Below the pieces are notes generated by a model. It was not told where the DNA came from and made no database searches. It saw only the letters and a program-made list of their open reading frames with translations. Made by a program: the position numbers and the translations under genes. A stretch of 64,000 nucleotides of DNA. Source: Ancylomarina euxina. GTDB taxonomy: Bacteria; Bacteroidota; Bacteroidia; Bacteroidales; Marinifilaceae. Where the stretch lies: the NCBI RefSeq assembly GCF_003863355.1, contig NZ_QQWG01000015.1, positions 1 to 64,000 on the forward strand, read 5' to 3'. Positions 17,240-27,076 of the stretch are shown in pieces (positions within the stretch are counted from its first letter, which is position 1; each line of letters starts with the position of its first letter).

Positions 17240-18259
17240 ATGATGATGAGATGGATGTTGTTTATAGCTGCAATCGCATTAAGCAGTTGCAGTAAAGTGC
17301 CAGAAAGAAATTTTGAATTCAATTATAAAGTGAGCCTGCAAGCCAATTCAGGCAAAAACATGAAGGTTTGGCTTCCTGTACCTCAATCAAATGAAGTACA
17401 AACGATTAGTGAGCTATCTATTGATACGGATATTCCTTATGAAATTAAAACTGAAGAACAGCATGGTAATACTTACTTTTATGCTAATTTAAAAGAAGGA
17501 TTAACTCAAACTGCTGATATAAACATTCATTTTAATGTGAAACGAAAGCAAAGAGCAAATGCTAAGTTTAAAGATACAGATCCAAACTTGTACCTAAAAG
17601 CAAATAGATTGGTTCCGATTGGAGAACGTTTCGATTCAATCGCAAAAGCAAACCGCTTTTCTCCTGAGAATATGAAACCTGTTTACGATTTCGTTTTGAG
17701 CGAGATGTATTATGGCAAACCAAAAGCTCAGAATCCTTCAGATCAATACTATGCCAGCTTACCAACAAGTATCAAAAAAGGCATTACTAAAGATAGTGTT
17801 GTGTCTCTTTATCTAAATACAACAAAAATTGCCGGGGAGTTTACTTTTGGGAATGGTAACTCAAACTATGCTTGTGATATATCGGTAGGTAACTGTACTG
17901 ATTTCCACTCCTACTTTATGTCTTTGGCTCGTAGCTTGAACGTGCCTGCACGTTTTCACATCGGCTTTTCTATCCCTGATGGACAAGAAGGAAAAATTGG
18001 TGGCTACCATTGTTGGGCTGATTATCATCAAAACAATGAGTGGCATCCTGTAGATATCTCTGAAGCAGATAAAGCACCTGAAAAAGCCGAATTCTATTTT
18101 GGTAAATTAGACGCTAATCGTGTTGAAATGACTCAAGGTCGTGATTTAATTCTGGAGGGATACTCGAAAGGTCCAGTCAACTTCTTTGTCTACCCTATTG
18201 TAGAAAGTGATGGTCAAGCCGGAGCTTACACAAAATCATTCTCATATAAAGAAATTTAA
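17240..18259 (+). CDS. Transglutaminase-like lipoprotein
   Basis: A 339-residue envelope protein. Residues 1-17 are a lipoprotein signal ending in the lipobox LSSC (C17). The C-terminal half carries the transglutaminase-type catalytic triad: the cysteine in VGNCTDFHSYFMSLARSL, the histidine in GYHCWADYHQ and the aspartate in PVDISEAD. Such proteins are cysteine hydrolases or transferases, often proteases acting on peptides or the cell wall. The natural substrate is unknown. The N-terminal ~120 residues form a beta-rich domain often seen in front of this fold. Single gene, with a strong terminator right behind it. Three ATG codons start the frame; any may be used. Confidence 0.82.
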   Translation: MMMRWMLFIAAIALSSCSKVPERNFEFNYKVSLQANSGKNMKVWLPVPQSNEVQTISELSIDTDIPYEIKTEEQHGNTYFYANLKEGLTQTADINIHFNVKRKQRANAKFKDTDPNLYLKANRLVPIGERFDSIAKANRFSPENMKPVYDFVLSEMYYGKPKAQNPSDQYYASLPTSIKKGITKDSVVSLYLNTTKIAGEFTFGNGNSNYACDISVGNCTDFHSYFMSLARSLNVPARFHIGFSIPDGQEGKIGGYHCWADYHQNNEWHPVDISEADKAPEKAEFYFGKLDANRVEMTQGRDLILEGYSKGPVNFFVYPIVESDGQAGAYTKSFSYKEI

Positions 18260-18280
18260 TACACGAGTTCTGTATACAGG

Positions 18281-18308
18281 AAAAGGCTGGGAAACCCCAG
18301 CCTTTTTT
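18281..18308. terminator. Bidirectional terminator between the transglutaminase-like and LytTR genes
   Basis: Stem AAAAGGCTGGG / CCCAGCCTTTT around a short loop with T6 on the plus side and A4 on the other. It separates two convergent genes. Confidence 0.88.
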
Positions 18309-18337
18309 CATTTATAATCGGATTAAGGAAAAATTTC

Positions 18338-19108
18338 TTACTGATTCAACCACTTCTTGAATTCAGAACTTTTATCCTGACTGACAATAGCATCCATTGC
18401 TTCTTCGCAACTTGGCTTGAGATTCAACTTGATTCTTGTTTTCGAATAGTAGACCATATCTATTATGGAAGAATAACTAACGATAAATTTTCTGTTAATA
18501 CGAAAGAAAATGTTGGGGTCCAGTTTCTTTTCAAGGTTGGCCAAAGTTCCATCAAACAAATAACGGGTTCCATCTTTACTAAAAAGGTAACAGGCTTTAC
18601 CATCTGCCATAAAATAGGATACTTGATCTAAATCCATCGATAAAATTCGCTCACCACGACTGACCATAAAACGCTCTTGGTACTTATTACCTCCAATGAT
18701 TGATTGTAAAGAATTCTGCAAAGCTTCGATATCAAGCGACTTAGCTTTCGAAAACATCTCGTCGTATTTATTAAGAGCCTGTTCCAAGTCTTCTTCATCT
18801 ATGGGCTTCAATAAATAATCAATACTGCATTGCTTAAAGGCCTGAATAGCGTATTGATCGTAAGCAGTCGTGAATATAACGGGGGTTTTTAGCTTGATTT
18901 GCTCAAATATAGAGAAACTATTGCCATCACCCAGATGCACATCCATAAAAATAAGATCAACCTGATTCTCAGAAAACCAAGCTACAGCCTGACTGACATT
19001 TTCAAGCTTCACTTTGATATTTATTTCTCCCGGACGCAAGCTCAATAAGTTCTTCTCCAACTCACGAGCGGCAAGGCGCTCATCCTCTACTATAGCAACA
19101 TCAATCAT
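18338..19108 (-). CDS. LytTR-type response regulator
   Basis: A 256-residue regulator of the LytR/AlgR class. Receiver domain (1-120): acidic pocket VEDE at 7-10, phospho-acceptor D56 in LIFMDVHLG, the threonine in VIFTTAYD and lysine in YLLKPID. The C-terminal LytTR DNA-binding domain (~150-250) begins near FMVSRGERILSMD and includes FFRINRKFIVSYSSI. This class works with LytS-type kinases, and such a kinase (27400-29325) lies at the other end of the same-strand SusCD-protease cluster. I infer that the two are partners. Upstream is a hairpin related to the one behind susD. A possible promoter, TAGCTTTG, is at 19128-19135 on the minus strand. Confidence 0.9.
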   Translation of the reverse strand: MIDVAIVEDERLAARELEKNLLSLRPGEINIKVKLENVSQAVAWFSENQVDLIFMDVHLGDGNSFSIFEQIKLKTPVIFTTAYDQYAIQAFKQCSIDYLLKPIDEEDLEQALNKYDEMFSKAKSLDIEALQNSLQSIIGGNKYQERFMVSRGERILSMDLDQVSYFMADGKACYLFSKDGTRYLFDGTLANLEKKLDPNIFFRINRKFIVSYSSIIDMVYYSKTRIKLNLKPSCEEAMDAIVSQDKSSEFKKWLNQ

Positions 19109-19127
19109 ACCTCAAATATTTAGCTTA

Positions 19128-19135
19128 CAAAGCTA
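19128..19135 (-). promoter_or_regulatory. Candidate -7 box of the LytTR gene
   Basis: TAGCTTTG on the minus strand fits TAnnTTTG. The same octamer precedes the LytS-type kinase gene (29353-29360). No convincing -33. Confidence 0.35.
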
Positions 19136-19140
19136 AAAAG

Positions 19141-19175
19141 AAATGGAGCTTTATTTTATAGAAAGCCCCAATAAA
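19141..19175 (-). terminator. Hairpin downstream of the small membrane protein gene
   Basis: Arms GGAGCTTT and AAAGCCCC, imperfect by one base. Its reverse complement is almost identical to the hairpin at 19549-19583 (28 bp with two mismatches), so the two form an inverted pair around the 81-codon ORF. Confidence 0.5.
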
Positions 19176-19181
19176 ATTGAA

Positions 19182-19427
19182 TTAAAAAAAATAGTACAAC
19201 ACAAAAGAATACAGTAGTACTATCAATATCATATCTGAAATGACTTTCTTTAATAAACTCGAAATGATATTGTATAAAAGAAAAACTAAAAAGGGAATAA
19301 AAGGGAATGCCTTATTTAAAAAATTGTTTTCAACATACAAATAATAAAGACATGAAACTCCAATAAGATAAACAATAACCAAAGCTATTTTATATAGCAA
19401 CCCAGATCTTACTTCCCTCATAATCAT
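19182..19427 (-). CDS. Small hypothetical membrane protein
   Basis: 81 residues from the ATG ending at 19427 (the frame also allows TTG at 19436). Three hydrophobic stretches are visible: LLYKIALVIVYLIGVSCLYY, then FIPFLVFLLYNIISSLL, then MILIVLLYSFVLYYF. It would be an integral membrane protein with charged residues only between the segments. No family recognised. It lies between susD and the LytTR gene on the same strand, bounded on each side by copies of one hairpin. Its base composition is more AT-rich than that of its neighbours, so it could have come in later or be non-functional. It might also be a chance hydrophobic frame in AT-rich DNA. Confidence 0.45.
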   Translation of the reverse strand: MIMREVRSGLLYKIALVIVYLIGVSCLYYLYVENNFLNKAFPFIPFLVFLLYNIISSLLKKVISDMILIVLLYSFVLYYFF

Positions 19428-19548
19428 ATACTTCAAATTAAATGTTGTTTTTGCTTTTAAGCGGCTAATATAGTATCTACTAACAACAAAACATACTTAT
19501 CCCAAATATTTATTATATAAACTTATTTTATTTATTCTGTTAAAGTAT

Positions 19549-19583
19549 AAATGGGGCTTTCTATTAAATAAAGCCCCATTTTG
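19549..19583 (-). terminator. Hairpin terminator behind susD
   Basis: Arms AAATGGGGCTTT (19549-19560) and AAAGCCCCATTT (19570-19581), perfect 12-bp stem with a 9-nt loop. It lies 30 bp after the susD stop codon. The T-run is short. Confidence 0.7.
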
Positions 19584-19612
19584 ATTCAGATAATTTTATT
19601 AACCTCTTACAA

Positions 19613-20953
19613 TTAATTTGCCAAGTTAGGATTATTATTAATCGCTTCCTGAGGATAAGGCAATGTATAACGAGGATCACCTTGTCGCAACACAACTGTC
19701 TCATCACCAAAAACATGAGCAATCTCAGACTGCGTTGTTCTTCTTAAGTCAAACCAACGATGACCTTCAAAAGCCAACTCACGGAAACGCTCAGTTAGAA
19801 TTTCCTTAATCAATTCAGCTTTATTCATCGCAGCCGTACGAGCGACTTCAGTAGTGTAAAAGTCAGGTTTTAATCTTGTAACTTTAAGTTGATTTAAATA
19901 ATCACAAGCATCATCTAATTGATCCAATTGAGCAGAAGCTTCAGCAGCAATCAAATACAATTCAGCTGTACGAAAAGTACAACGAAATTTATCATCCCCT
20001 CCTTTAGAAACGACATATGAGCCTGAACCATTATCTGAATAATATTTTGCAAAACGCAAATCATTATCCATATCATAAACTCCCATTAATTCGTCAGAAA
20101 CAAATACTGAATTTACAACTGCAGAATGAATACCTTCTTCTAAAGCCATGATACTTTCCTTAGAATTGTATTCACTAGGAATCAAATTCTCTGAATTGTT
20201 TAAATCTTCCAAGTCAGATTTTATAGCTAAAGTTGTTTTAGCAGAAGCTAAAGCATTCGCCCACTCGTTTTTATACAAAGCAACTCTTGCTTGTAAAGCA
20301 TTTGCAGCAGTCCTAGTAAAACGGTAGTTTTTACCCAATCCGTATTCTTCAACATTCAATAGAGCCAAACCTTTAGTTAAATCTGATTCTACAAGTTCAT
20401 ATACTTCTGCAACTGTTGAAGGTGCATAATTGGCTTCCAAATCTATGACTGTTGAAACAGGTACTCCTTTATCAATAGCAGATGAAATTAAATCGTAATG
20501 AGAAGCATATTGATTTACTAAATTAAAGTGCATCAGAGCGCGCATTAAATAAGCTTCACCTTGTAATTGTTCAATTTCCTCTTTCGTCCCGTCTGTAATT
20601 TCAGAACCTTCAGCAATAATATGGTTGGCATAAAAGATCGCTTTATAAAAACTTTGCCATCCAAAAGATAAGGTTGATGGAGCTGGTGTTTCATCTTCCC
20701 ATAAATAAATATCCTTATAAGAAGCGATATCATTCTCCCAAGCCCATCTATAAAATTTAACTTCATCAGTACGCATAGTCAGTTTGGAATTCTCTGCAGG
20801 GGTCAAATAATAAGCTCGGTTCATCAATGCTCTAAATTCCTCAAATGTCTCAGGTATTACAGTACCTGCTGGTTTTACATCCAGATATTCATCGCATGAT
20901 GGTAACACCAATAGGGCTAGCATTATGCTGATATATACTTTTATATTTTTCAT
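19613..20953 (-). CDS. SusD/RagB family nutrient-binding outer membrane lipoprotein
   Basis: A 446-residue SusD-like protein. Signal peptide with lipobox LPSC (C20), followed by EYLDVKPAGTVIPETFEEFR, the usual start of this family. The C-terminus has the family pattern KAELIKEILTERFRELAFEG, then HRWFDLRR. SusD proteins sit on the cell surface and form a lid on the SusC channel, catching substrate for import. The gene follows susC after only 10 bp and clearly belongs to its operon. The associated protease suggests peptides as cargo rather than glycans, in the manner of RagAB, but this is inference: no glycoside hydrolase is nearby. Confidence 0.93.
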   Translation of the reverse strand: MKNIKVYISIMLALLVLPSCDEYLDVKPAGTVIPETFEEFRALMNRAYYLTPAENSKLTMRTDEVKFYRWAWENDIASYKDIYLWEDETPAPSTLSFGWQSFYKAIFYANHIIAEGSEITDGTKEEIEQLQGEAYLMRALMHFNLVNQYASHYDLISSAIDKGVPVSTVIDLEANYAPSTVAEVYELVESDLTKGLALLNVEEYGLGKNYRFTRTAANALQARVALYKNEWANALASAKTTLAIKSDLEDLNNSENLIPSEYNSKESIMALEEGIHSAVVNSVFVSDELMGVYDMDNDLRFAKYYSDNGSGSYVVSKGGDDKFRCTFRTAELYLIAAEASAQLDQLDDACDYLNQLKVTRLKPDFYTTEVARTAAMNKAELIKEILTERFRELAFEGHRWFDLRRTTQSEIAHVFGDETVVLRQGDPRYTLPYPQEAINNNPNLAN

Positions 20954-20963
20954 ATTTCCAATT

Positions 20964-23900
20964 TTAGAAAGTCACATTTACACCTATAGTGAATGATTTA
21001 GCTTGTGGTTGTGAGTAAATATTTCCATATGATTCAGGATCAAAATAACCGTCGTATCCATTTGATATTACAAAAGGATTACGTGCTTCAAAACTAAATC
21101 GAACACTATTCAATTTTAATTGATCAGCTAATTGCTGAGATAAAGTATAACCCAAACGGATGCTACTTATTCTCATATAATTCACTTCCTTTAGCCAAAT
21201 ATCCAAAGCCTGATATGTATTTACAGGATCTGAAACCGCATGCCAGTTCTTCTCCATCCAATAACTTCCATCACCAGAAGTACTACCCATCAAATTAGGA
21301 TATTTAGTATTTCTTCCTTCAATTACGTCTAAAATATCAACGGGTGCATTTCGACCTCTATCGTAATCTGTAATATCGTATGGAGGACGCGCCATACGCA
21401 TCATCTTCAAATTAAAGTTAGCAGATACAGTTAAATCAAAGTTCTTGTATTTGAAATTATTAATGATACCTCCCGAATATTTAGGGTCAGCATCACCAGC
21501 ATATGAGAATAATCCTCTGGTTTCTTCTGAAGTTAAAGATGAAGCAGACACATTACCTGGCCACCACTCAGCATAAGCATCGTACAACTTAAAGAATTCC
21601 TGTCCGTTAAGTTTATTACCATCTTTCAAATAAATTGGATAACCATTCTCATCTAATCCTGCAGTTTTAATAACAAAAACAGAATTAACAGGATGACCTT
21701 CTAAAGAAGGTGTACCCTGGTTATCACGCACCTGAACTTTGTTTACTTTGCTTTTGTTATGAGAGATATTAAAATTGGTATTCCACTCAAAATTATCCGT
21801 TTGGATATTTCTTGTTGCAATACTAAACTCCCATCCTTTGTTCGAAACCTCAGCCCAATTCACATTGGTAAATTCGAATCCATTCTCCATTGGAATAGAT
21901 TTCATCCCAATCAAATCTGAACTATTTCTGTCATACACATCAAGACTAATACGAACAGCATGACGAAAAAGAGCTAAGTCTAAACCTGCATTGTAGGTTC
22001 TTGTTTTTTCCCAACGTAATTTATCATTAGGAGGAGATAAAACATCAATACCTTGCTCGCTATAACCTGGAAGGATTGAATTATGCCTGTATTTCCCAAC
22101 AACAACAGGATAAGTTTCCTTATCAATATTTCCTTGCAAACCATATGATGCACGTAATTTCAAATTACTCAACCAATTGATATTTCTAAGAAAATCTTCT
22201 TCAGAAGCAGTCCATGAACCACTCAATGCCCAAAGAGGTGTGTACTTGTATTTTGAAGCCGTTCCAAATAAGTTAGATCCATCGTAACGCACACTACCAA
22301 ATACCGTATACTTTCTGTTATAGGTATAAGATGCTGTTCCGAAAAATGATGCATATCGATTTTTAATGTAGGATTTTGAATCCTTATTAAATTCTTTGGC
22401 ATCAGATTCATTAGGATAGATCACAGCAGTTCCATTCAAACCATTAGGATTCCAACCATAGATACTTGAATGAACAAGAGTACTTTCAGTTTCTCTCAAT
22501 TCATTACCAACCATAGCGTCGAACTCATGAACATCATCAAGAACCTTATTCCATTCAAGCATATTCTTCCAGTTGTAAGAACGATTTTCACCATTCCAAC
22601 TTCTCAATACCCCGCCTTCAGGCATGAAAGGTAAACGCTCTTTAGCTACTGGATCCCAACGACGAGACCTCTCTCTTATCTGTCTTGAATAATAGGTATT
22701 TTCTTTGGCTTCCTTTGTTGTCTGAGTGTTATCTGACTGGATACCTAGTTGTGATCTCAAAGTTAAATCAGCAGTAATTTTCCAATCCAAGTCAAAATTC
22801 ACATTTAGCTTACGGCTCTTCATTTTATGAGAAGTTCCTTCACGCTCTTCGATAATATTAAAAGGCACATAGGCATCATCAGATTCCTGAATTTCATTAT
22901 CATACACATATTGACCTTTCTCATCATATACCTTTTGATAAGGATTGACAGTACGAGTATAATAAGATGGGTTTGTAAAGAAATCAGTACCAGTCAAATA
23001 CGAATTCTTTTCGACTTCTGATCCAAATACACCAACGCCAAATTTTAAATTACTTCTTAATTTAAAATCTGTTTTTAAAGTCACATTATATCGATCCATT
23101 GAAGTTCCGATAGTCGTTCCTTTTTCGTTATAGTATCCACCTGAAAAATAGTAAGTCGCAAAATCGTCACCACCAGAAATGCTCAAAGAATGATCCTGAT
23201 TAACAGAGGTCTGATACAATAAATCTTCCCAATTTGTATTGGTATTTTTTAAGACATTAATCTCAGCTTGAGCTTCATTGCTAATGCCTCCAAAACCATC
23301 TGTTCTATAAGTATTCAACTGGTCGTAATTATTTAGAATACGAGCAACACCACCTTTACCTGATCTGTACGTCAAATCTTCACGTCCAGCCAAGGCTAGC
23401 TCTAAATCAACTTTCTGATCTGAGTTCATTAAATTCAATTTACTCAAATCAGGGCGAGATGTAAATGAAGTATTACTATTAAAGCTTACTCTCATTTTAC
23501 CTTGTTTACCGTTTTTTGTGGTAATAACAATGACACCGTTAGCAGCTCGAGCACCATAAATAGCAGTAGCAGCGGCATCTTTTAAAATAGTAATATCATT
23601 AATATCTTGAGGATTCAAGCCAGCAATTGAAGAATTGTATAATTGATCAATATTATCAGAGTCATTAAAATCAGGTAGATCATTACCTTCCAAAGGCACC
23701 CCGTCAACAACCCATAGAGGATCTTGGGTTCCATTTAATGACGCGGTACCACGAATACGAATTTTTGCAGGTGCCCCGGGAGCGCCACTTGTTGGTACAG
23801 AAGTAACACCAGCTAATTGACCAGCAAGCATATTATCGACACTTGCGATACCAGCCTGGCGAATATTATCAGCATTAACTTTTACAACTGCAGATGTCAA

Positions 23901-24293
23901 CTTGCGTTTTTCAATTTTCTGGTAACCTGTAACCACAATCTCACCCAACTGACTATTAGCATCACTTAGTTTAATTGTCACGAAATCCTTTCCTGCGATA
24001 TCTACAACTTGAGTTTCGAAACCCAAAAAGCTACAAGAAATGTTTTTTAATGCTGTAGGTACTTCAAGTACAAAATTTCCATCCAAATCGGTAATCGTTC
24101 CCATCGTGATATTCTCAATCACTCCTTTTACTCCCGTTTCGGTTCCAATTGTCGATTTGTCAATAAACACCGAAGCCCCGATCAGCACATCGCCATCGGT
24201 TGCTGAGAGTACTCTCCCCTTAATTTGCTTCGTCTCCTGTGCCATAACAAAGGCAGGCAAACAGATCAAAAGCCAGGTTAGCAGTCTTTTCAT
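20964..24293 (-). CDS. SusC/RagA family TonB-linked outer membrane protein
   Basis: 1109 residues. Signal peptide to about residue 18 (ending VMAQ). Then a carboxypeptidase-regulatory-like domain (~22-112), the SusC signature IVVTGYQKIEKRKLTSAV, a plug domain (IRIRGTASLNGTQDPLWVVD, then NGVIVITTKNGKQGK) and a large beta barrel ending in FTIGVNVTF, with a terminal aromatic residue as expected. Transports ligands across the outer membrane with TonB energy. The N-terminal domain has an extra loop of about 18 residues (GTETGVKGVIENITMGT) that partly repeats the neighbouring IGT-x-TD motif. Upstream by 95 bp is the protease gene, downstream susD, all on one strand. Confidence 0.95.
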   Translation of the reverse strand: MKRLLTWLLICLPAFVMAQETKQIKGRVLSATDGDVLIGASVFIDKSTIGTETGVKGVIENITMGTITDLDGNFVLEVPTALKNISCSFLGFETQVVDIAGKDFVTIKLSDANSQLGEIVVTGYQKIEKRKLTSAVVKVNADNIRQAGIASVDNMLAGQLAGVTSVPTSGAPGAPAKIRIRGTASLNGTQDPLWVVDGVPLEGNDLPDFNDSDNIDQLYNSSIAGLNPQDINDITILKDAAATAIYGARAANGVIVITTKNGKQGKMRVSFNSNTSFTSRPDLSKLNLMNSDQKVDLELALAGREDLTYRSGKGGVARILNNYDQLNTYRTDGFGGISNEAQAEINVLKNTNTNWEDLLYQTSVNQDHSLSISGGDDFATYYFSGGYYNEKGTTIGTSMDRYNVTLKTDFKLRSNLKFGVGVFGSEVEKNSYLTGTDFFTNPSYYTRTVNPYQKVYDEKGQYVYDNEIQESDDAYVPFNIIEEREGTSHKMKSRKLNVNFDLDWKITADLTLRSQLGIQSDNTQTTKEAKENTYYSRQIRERSRRWDPVAKERLPFMPEGGVLRSWNGENRSYNWKNMLEWNKVLDDVHEFDAMVGNELRETESTLVHSSIYGWNPNGLNGTAVIYPNESDAKEFNKDSKSYIKNRYASFFGTASYTYNRKYTVFGSVRYDGSNLFGTASKYKYTPLWALSGSWTASEEDFLRNINWLSNLKLRASYGLQGNIDKETYPVVVGKYRHNSILPGYSEQGIDVLSPPNDKLRWEKTRTYNAGLDLALFRHAVRISLDVYDRNSSDLIGMKSIPMENGFEFTNVNWAEVSNKGWEFSIATRNIQTDNFEWNTNFNISHNKSKVNKVQVRDNQGTPSLEGHPVNSVFVIKTAGLDENGYPIYLKDGNKLNGQEFFKLYDAYAEWWPGNVSASSLTSEETRGLFSYAGDADPKYSGGIINNFKYKNFDLTVSANFNLKMMRMARPPYDITDYDRGRNAPVDILDVIEGRNTKYPNLMGSTSGDGSYWMEKNWHAVSDPVNTYQALDIWLKEVNYMRISSIRLGYTLSQQLADQLKLNSVRFSFEARNPFVISNGYDGYFDPESYGNIYSQPQAKSFTIGVNVTF

Positions 24294-24388
24294 AGTTTAA
24301 TTTTTAAAGGTTATTAAAATAGTGGTTTTTGTAAGTAAAAAGACAGATAGGGTAAATTTCTTCACCCTACCTGCCAAGTCGTTTTATA

Positions 24389-27076
24389 TTATTTCAAATT
24401 TAATGCCTCTTCAATCCTCATGATCAAATCATTATAATGATAACGAGTTGCCTCATCTTTTATCACCAATCGCTTTTTTAACAAGTCTCTGATTTTCATA
24501 AGTTCACCTCTTTTCATCGATACGGCATCCGAAACACGATTCATTGTAGAATAAAACACGTTACGTTGGAAGTTTTTCGAATCATCTGAATCAACTTTCT
24601 CTCCAAACATCTTATCATTTCTCACCGAATAGTCACACAAAACAGGCATATGTTTGTGTAAAGAACATGAGCAAGAGGCATGCAGAGTTTTCTTAGTTGT
24701 TTTCTCCATGGCCTTATTTTGGGTAATGATTAAGGCATCGATAAAATTCTTTTGGCTCTGTCTATCGAAAACATTCAGTTTTAAACCTTTGATCGTTTTC
24801 TTAAATATCCCCTTATGCAAATCATTCATCATGTTTGCAACAGTATAAGCTTCATCACCATTTTTTGCTTCATTTTCAAGCATTCTTAGCAGACGTTCCT
24901 TTTGCAAAAGCGAATAGAAAATTCGAGCATGTAAATCACGAAATAAAGTTGTAGGTGCATATTCAATATCGCCAATAGGTGATTCCTTAATAGGATATGT
25001 TTTATTGTAGATGTCAGCTTTGGTCAACCATTCAGGAATATCAATTACTTCATCAAGTAAGAATTTGATAGCATCCTTTTGCTTCGCTTTTTCGACATGA
25101 TTGTAAGCCGCTTTTCTCTCCCCATATACTGGCTGATCAAGATAAACCCCACCCACATTTGTAACAACGTGATTGGCATAAGTAAACCATTGACCGATGA
25201 TACCCATCATCATTTTCCCAGCTTTTTCATAATCCTGCCCTTCTTCGTAAGTCCAGCTTTCAACCTGAGGAACAATACGCCTAAGATTTTTCAATCCATA
25301 TCGACTAGCATGCATGGAGTTATCACCTAAATCTTCACTTTGTGCTGATGGGTCAATTGTATTCTTACCATCTTGCTGAGGACCGTAGTGGTACAAAGGA
25401 TCTGTTTCGTGCTTACGAATCATAGCTGTTTGATCATTCAACTCATCCCATGGATTTGTCTTATTATTCCATTTGTATGCCCAACCAATCGCGAAAATAT
25501 CGTAGATTCCAATTTGAGGTGTAATATTCTCAACCCCGTCACCTGGTTGTGCGACATAATTAAAACGAGCATAATCCATAATCGAAGGCGCAGTACCTCC
25601 CATTTTATCCGTGTACGTTTTCGATCTTAATGAGTCAACCGGGTAAGCATAAGATGCTCCCATATTGTGCATTAAACCTAAGGTATGACCAACTTCGTGT
25701 GAAGAAACAAAACGAATGGCATGAGCCATATGTTCATCTTCAAATTTGTTAGCTCTTGCTCTAGAATCGATAACTCCAGTTTGAATTCTAATCCAGGATT
25801 GTAGAGCAGTCATCACATTATGCCACCAAATAATATCGGCTTCAATAATCTCTCCTGATCGAGGATCAACAACAGAAGGTCCCATGGCATTTGCCTGACT
25901 TGATGCGGCATAGGTTACCATGGAATAACGCACATCGTCACCATCAAAATCAGGATCATTTACTGGGGCATCCTTAGCAATGATGGCATTCTTAAAACCA
26001 GCTTGCTCGAAAGCAACTTGCCAGTCGTTTATACCATCCTTTATAGCTTGTCGCCATTGTGCAGGTGTTGCAGGATCCACATAATAAACAATCTGTTTCT
26101 GTGGCTCGACTAACTCACCAGCTAAATACCTCTTGACATCTTCTTCTTTAGGTTCCAATCTCCACCTGGTTACTAATTCGCGATTCTCAAGAGCTTGCTG
26201 ATCATCGTTAAAATAAAACTGTTTAGTTGAAAAGAAACCAACTCTTTTATCAGCAAATCTTGGTTTCATTGGCTTCTCATCCAATAAAACAATATTGGTA
26301 GTTACCTCAACAGAAACCGTAATACCTTCAGCTTTTGTTGTCAATAATGATTTTACAAGTGCATTCTTGGGGAAAGATTTTACTTCATTTATCTTAGATA
26401 AATTAGTTACAGCAGAACCTGGCATTCCTAGAATTCCAAATAAATCATTCAAACTTTTTTCTGAACCATCAAAAACCTTATTCACCTTAAATACATATGA
26501 GGTAGAATCTTTCCCTAAACAGCTTAGGTCAAAACTCTCTCGAATAGATGAGATATAGTTATCCTCAAATGATTTTGTAATTGCATCCCCTTCTTTACTT
26601 GAATAAGTTGCTTTGTATGTTTTCACCCATACCTTTTCAAGAATCGTATCAAGTTCGAATTTGATTAATAAATTCTGATAATTTATTCCCTTATTAAAAC
26701 CCAACTCATTAATCTCTGTTGGTACTTTTGAAATTTTATTCACCAACAAAAAATCACGTTCCAATAGATTTTTATCTAATTCGAAGTAATAATCTTTCTT
26801 TACTCTATGAATATCGATCACGCCGTGTTTACTGATTGCTTCAGTCGTGATAACTTCATCGTAATTCTTTAATTTTGTTTTTTTCTTCTCAGTATCCTTG
26901 ACATCTTCATTTTCGACTTTCTTATCCTTTTTCTTTAAGAATTTAAAAATCCCTGCTTCAGACTTCTGTTGATTTGAGTTAATAGCATATGCTTGTTCTT
27001 GCATTCCTCCAAGAATACAAACTGTCATAAATGCTACTACAAAATTCTTTTTAAGTGTGTGTGTGTTTAAGTTCAT
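24389..27076 (-). CDS. Secreted zinc-dependent metalloprotease (DUF5117/DUF4953 type)
   Basis: 895 residues. An N-terminal signal region (hydrophobic NFVVAFMTVCILGGM, processed near QAYA) directs export. The catalytic zinc site HEVGHTLGLMHN (about residues 459-470) is the extended metzincin motif HExxHxxGxxH, with a methionine-turn candidate in PSIMDYARF. The long N-terminal and C-terminal regions match the large Bacteroidota metalloproteases that carry DUF5117, DUF5118 and DUF4953 domains. The C-terminus has a cluster of four cysteines (SCSCSLHKHMPVLC) that may form disulfides. As first gene upstream of susCD on the same strand, it probably degrades proteins outside the cell and feeds peptides to SusCD. 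Target protein unknown. Confidence 0.88.
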   Translation of the reverse strand: MNLNTHTLKKNFVVAFMTVCILGGMQEQAYAINSNQQKSEAGIFKFLKKKDKKVENEDVKDTEKKKTKLKNYDEVITTEAISKHGVIDIHRVKKDYYFELDKNLLERDFLLVNKISKVPTEINELGFNKGINYQNLLIKFELDTILEKVWVKTYKATYSSKEGDAITKSFEDNYISSIRESFDLSCLGKDSTSYVFKVNKVFDGSEKSLNDLFGILGMPGSAVTNLSKINEVKSFPKNALVKSLLTTKAEGITVSVEVTTNIVLLDEKPMKPRFADKRVGFFSTKQFYFNDDQQALENRELVTRWRLEPKEEDVKRYLAGELVEPQKQIVYYVDPATPAQWRQAIKDGINDWQVAFEQAGFKNAIIAKDAPVNDPDFDGDDVRYSMVTYAASSQANAMGPSVVDPRSGEIIEADIIWWHNVMTALQSWIRIQTGVIDSRARANKFEDEHMAHAIRFVSSHEVGHTLGLMHNMGASYAYPVDSLRSKTYTDKMGGTAPSIMDYARFNYVAQPGDGVENITPQIGIYDIFAIGWAYKWNNKTNPWDELNDQTAMIRKHETDPLYHYGPQQDGKNTIDPSAQSEDLGDNSMHASRYGLKNLRRIVPQVESWTYEEGQDYEKAGKMMMGIIGQWFTYANHVVTNVGGVYLDQPVYGERKAAYNHVEKAKQKDAIKFLLDEVIDIPEWLTKADIYNKTYPIKESPIGDIEYAPTTLFRDLHARIFYSLLQKERLLRMLENEAKNGDEAYTVANMMNDLHKGIFKKTIKGLKLNVFDRQSQKNFIDALIITQNKAMEKTTKKTLHASCSCSLHKHMPVLCDYSVRNDKMFGEKVDSDDSKNFQRNVFYSTMNRVSDAVSMKRGELMKIRDLLKKRLVIKDEATRYHYNDLIMRIEEALNLK

